Positions 63,301 to 64,000 of a DNA stretch of 64,000 nucleotides are shown here, piece by piece. Below the pieces are notes generated by a model. That model was given only the letters and a program-made list of their open reading frames with translations. It did no database searches and was not told the origin of the DNA. Source of the stretch: Pipra filicauda. Its lineage: Eukaryota > Chordata > Aves > Passeriformes > Pipridae. Position 1 is the stretch's first letter. The number at the start of each line of letters is the position of its first letter. Location of the stretch: the NCBI RefSeq assembly GCF_003945595.2, contig NW_024104344.1:1438715-1502714 (forward strand). Reading direction: 5' to 3'. A program made the position numbers and the translations under genes.

Positions 63301-64000
63301 GCTATCAACAGATCAAAAAGATATGTAAGGTTAATTCTTCTGACAGGTTTTCATCATTACCTCTATCTTAATTTTTGTGGTTTAACAGAATTGTAAAAGT
63401 ATTTATCTGTGAGAGACTGCAAGTCAGATCAATAAAGAAGCTGAATAACAGTGCAAAAGCCAGAGGTTTTCTTGAAATTGAATTATTTCTGCCTTCTGGT
63501 GCTAGGGCAGGGGATGCCTAGGACTGAAAAGATGGATGACTAGGCAAAGGCACTGCAGTGGACAGAATCTGTTATGCAAACCAGGGAGACTTTGCTCCCG
63601 AAAAGTAAGAATTCTTGGCATATTGCCATGAATCCCTCAAGACAGTGCAGGGAGAGTAGATCTGTGGAAAATAAGTTGACTTTTTATCTATGACTTATTA
63701 GAATATTTTAATGCTACTCTAAAGGACTTGCATAAATGTTGCACGTTTCTTAAATATACAAAGTATATTATAAGAGTTGCTCTGAATAAAAAACAGACCA
63801 AGCTACTTCAGGCTTTAATATAAATTCTATTTAAAACTTAAGCCTTAGATGCAGTCAACCTAACCTTATGTATAAAGTGAAGTACTTCACAAAGAACCCT
63901 CATCACCCTAAGCTATCCCTCTAATCAATGCACTTCCACATTATGAGTGTGATGGCCTGAATTACCTGGAGGAAGTGCTTTCTTCTCTTCACTGACTGTA
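54319..64000. other. Unique AT-rich DNA to window end, no gene seen
   Basis: No repeat family, RNA gene or convincing exon is recognised over 9.7 kb. The longest frames are 57811-58128 (105 codons) and 61763-62128 (121 codons), both plus strand. The second is preceded by a good acceptor-like tract ('gcttttttttttgtctacag', ending about 61818), but its product is not recognisable. Short AT-rich runs and A/T homopolymers occur throughout. Confidence 0.5.

Noticed and set aside
1..64000. CRISPR arrays, bacterial operons, phage or plasmid genes
   Set aside because: Nothing in the window is prokaryotic. Repeats are dispersed vertebrate retroelements and no regularly spaced direct repeats exist.

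Overview
This window is vertebrate nuclear DNA, almost certainly from a bird. It is AT-rich and has no operons and no long intact ORFs. It carries many copies of CR1, the dominant avian LINE, ending in the typical (ATTCTATG)n-like 3' tails, together with avian-style LTR retroelements. A degraded SINE at about 45.18-45.31 kb combines a tRNA-Ile-like head with a CR1-like tail. That is the architecture of the passerine family TguSINE1, so a songbird-group (passerine) genome is the best guess. I found no convincing intact protein-coding gene. The window reads as a gene desert or a long intron.

Layout. Position 1-387 is a CR1 3' end cut by the window edge. From 0.4 to 9 kb there is unique AT-rich DNA with small CR1 pieces at 0.9, 5.8, 6.7-7.0 and 8.4-8.9 kb. 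The 6.7 kb copy is internally deleted and joins endonuclease-domain sequence directly to the 3' end. At 9.02-10.08 kb lies a GC-rich island unlike its surroundings. It holds tandem repeats and a chain of hairpins whose stems differ in sequence but keep their pairing. I tentatively read it as a minus-strand RTE-type retrotransposon remnant. From 10 to 19.3 kb the DNA is unique. From 19.3 to 25.8 kb there is a composite endogenous retrovirus (ERV) on the minus strand: an LTR, RNase H and integrase remnants, two LTR-like blocks (one in the opposite orientation), an env-like region, and a second LTR-like block.

From 25.8 to 31.3 kb the DNA is unique, with one exon-like segment at 26.22 kb. From 31.28 to 33.46 kb lies the largest CR1 copy, with a broken reverse transcriptase. 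An LTR 3' end follows at 35.2-35.4 kb. From 35.4 to 45.2 kb the DNA is unique, with an unexplained 184-codon open frame at 36.87 kb. The SINE and a second large CR1 lie at 45.2-46.0 kb, a possible LTR at 47.6-48.1 kb, and another CR1 at 53.8-54.3 kb. Nothing recognisable is seen from there to the end.

The protein-coding content is therefore almost entirely dead retroelement genes: CR1 ORF2 fragments plus ERV pol and env. The items most worth checking are the multi-hairpin island at 9.0-10.1 kb, the ERVL-like element that seems to carry env, the exon-like segments at 0.5, 13.5 and 26.2 kb, and the long frame at 36.9 kb. All family names come from recalled consensus patterns, not database searches.
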